Made by a program: the position numbers and the translations under genes. A DNA stretch of 5,784 bases from Gammaproteobacteria bacterium (GTDB lineage: Bacteria > Pseudomonadota > Gammaproteobacteria > HK1), in contig JAGRHX010001108.1 in assembly GCA_020444775.1 (NCBI GenBank), positions 1-5,784 on the forward strand, written 5' to 3'. Positions 5,456 through 5,784 of the stretch are shown here, piece after piece. How positions within the stretch are numbered: position 1 is the first letter of the stretch; each line of letters opens with the position of its first letter. The notes under the pieces are model-generated. The model was not told where the DNA came from. It did not search any database and saw only the letters and a program-made list of their open reading frames with translations.

Positions 5456-5784
5456 ATGACAAGCATGACGACTCTACAGCATGGACGCCGCCGCCAGCCC
5501 CTTGTCGGGCTCTTCGTGTTGCTGCTGCTGGTCGCCAGCCCTCAGGCGCGGGCGCAAGAATCCTCACGGGATCCATCCGCCAACGACGGTCAATCGACGC
5601 AGCTCACGGCCGAGCAGGCAAGCTATCTGGCCTGGGCCCGACAGCTCTGGGAGTCATTGGATCGACGGCACGGAGCGGTCAAGCTGCCCAACGGTGTGGC
5701 GACCCTGCAGGTCCCGGACAGCTTCTATTATCTGAGCCCCGCCGACGCCGAGAAGGTGCTGGTCGAGGTGTGGGGCAATCCACC
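5456..5784 (+). CDS. DUF2167-family exported membrane protein, N-terminal part
   Basis: An open frame of 109 codons runs off the window end, so the C-terminal part is missing. Candidate starts are ATG 5456 and ATG 5465; neither has a strong Shine-Dalgarno site. Counting from 5456, residues 1-33 form a signal peptide: basic RRR (11-13), hydrophobic core PLVGLFVLLLLVAS, cleavage after ARA before QES. The mature part has an AEQASYLAWARQLWESL helix, then GAVKLPNGVATLQVPDSFYYL, then SPADAEKVLVEVWGNP. This GxVxLPxGxATLxVPxxFYYLxPxDAExVLVxxWGNP pattern is the N-terminal signature of DUF2167 proteins. In full length these carry transmembrane segments near the C-terminus. Their function is not known. 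It is 68 bases past the second oxygenase, with a hairpin between, so it may or may not share that transcript. Confidence 0.85.
   Translation, partial: MTSMTTLQHGRRRQPLVGLFVLLLLVASPQARAQESSRDPSANDGQSTQLTAEQASYLAWARQLWESLDRRHGAVKLPNGVATLQVPDSFYYLSPADAEKVLVEVWGNP

Noticed and set aside
4161..5576. A 471-codon open frame on the minus strand opposite the second oxygenase
   Set aside because: Same artefact: antisense to a gene with an intact HxD...H and RxS signature, low-complexity composition and no ribosome binding site.
1..5784. tRNA, CRISPR, transposase, integrase or attachment sites
   Set aside because: No cloverleaf, no array of spaced repeats and no mobile-element protein is visible; the only repeats found are short and local.

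Overview
The window is GC-rich bacterial chromosomal DNA with G/C-biased third codon positions, secreted proteins with classical signal peptides, and clear Shine-Dalgarno sites. The gene content (a DUF2167 protein, a Spy/CpxP-like periplasmic protein, a collagen-repeat secreted protein, two Fe(II)/2-oxoglutarate oxygenases) suggests a proteobacterium, possibly a gammaproteobacterium of the Xanthomonadales type. That placement is inference from gene families only. I see no tRNA, rRNA, CRISPR array, insertion sequence or phage gene.

Left part (1-1634), all on the minus strand: the first 60 codons of an exported protein that may be a metallo-beta-lactamase-fold hydrolase (1-181, cut by the window edge); a roughly 300-base gap; a 248-residue secreted protein with a TIG/IPT-like beta domain, eleven collagen-type Gly-X-Y triplets and a cysteine-containing C-terminal domain (484-1230); a palindrome-rich upstream region (1264-1315); and a decayed nucleotidyltransferase gene (about 1303-1634) with a frameshift and a lost catalytic aspartate. 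About 285 bases without a convincing gene follow.

Right part (1920-5784), all on the plus strand: a carboxymuconolactone decarboxylase-family protein whose usual active-site Glu and His positions appear replaced (1920-2465); then four closely spaced genes. These are a Spy/CpxP-like periplasmic protein with a histidine-rich tail (2590-3228), a TauD/TfdA-type dioxygenase with a TTG start (3268-4302), an isopenicillin-N-synthase-like oxygenase (4374-5387) and the beginning of an exported DUF2167 protein (5456 to the edge). The first three are 39 and 71 bases apart, lie on one strand and have good ribosome binding sites where visible, so they probably form an operon. A small hairpin separates them from the DUF2167 gene.

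The most interesting unit is the pair of unrelated-subfamily Fe(II)/2-oxoglutarate oxygenases behind a small periplasmic Spy-like protein. Both oxygenases keep all the iron and co-substrate residues that I can place, so they are probably active. Their substrates cannot be read from the sequence. I do not see a demonstrably new defence, mobile or RNA system here.
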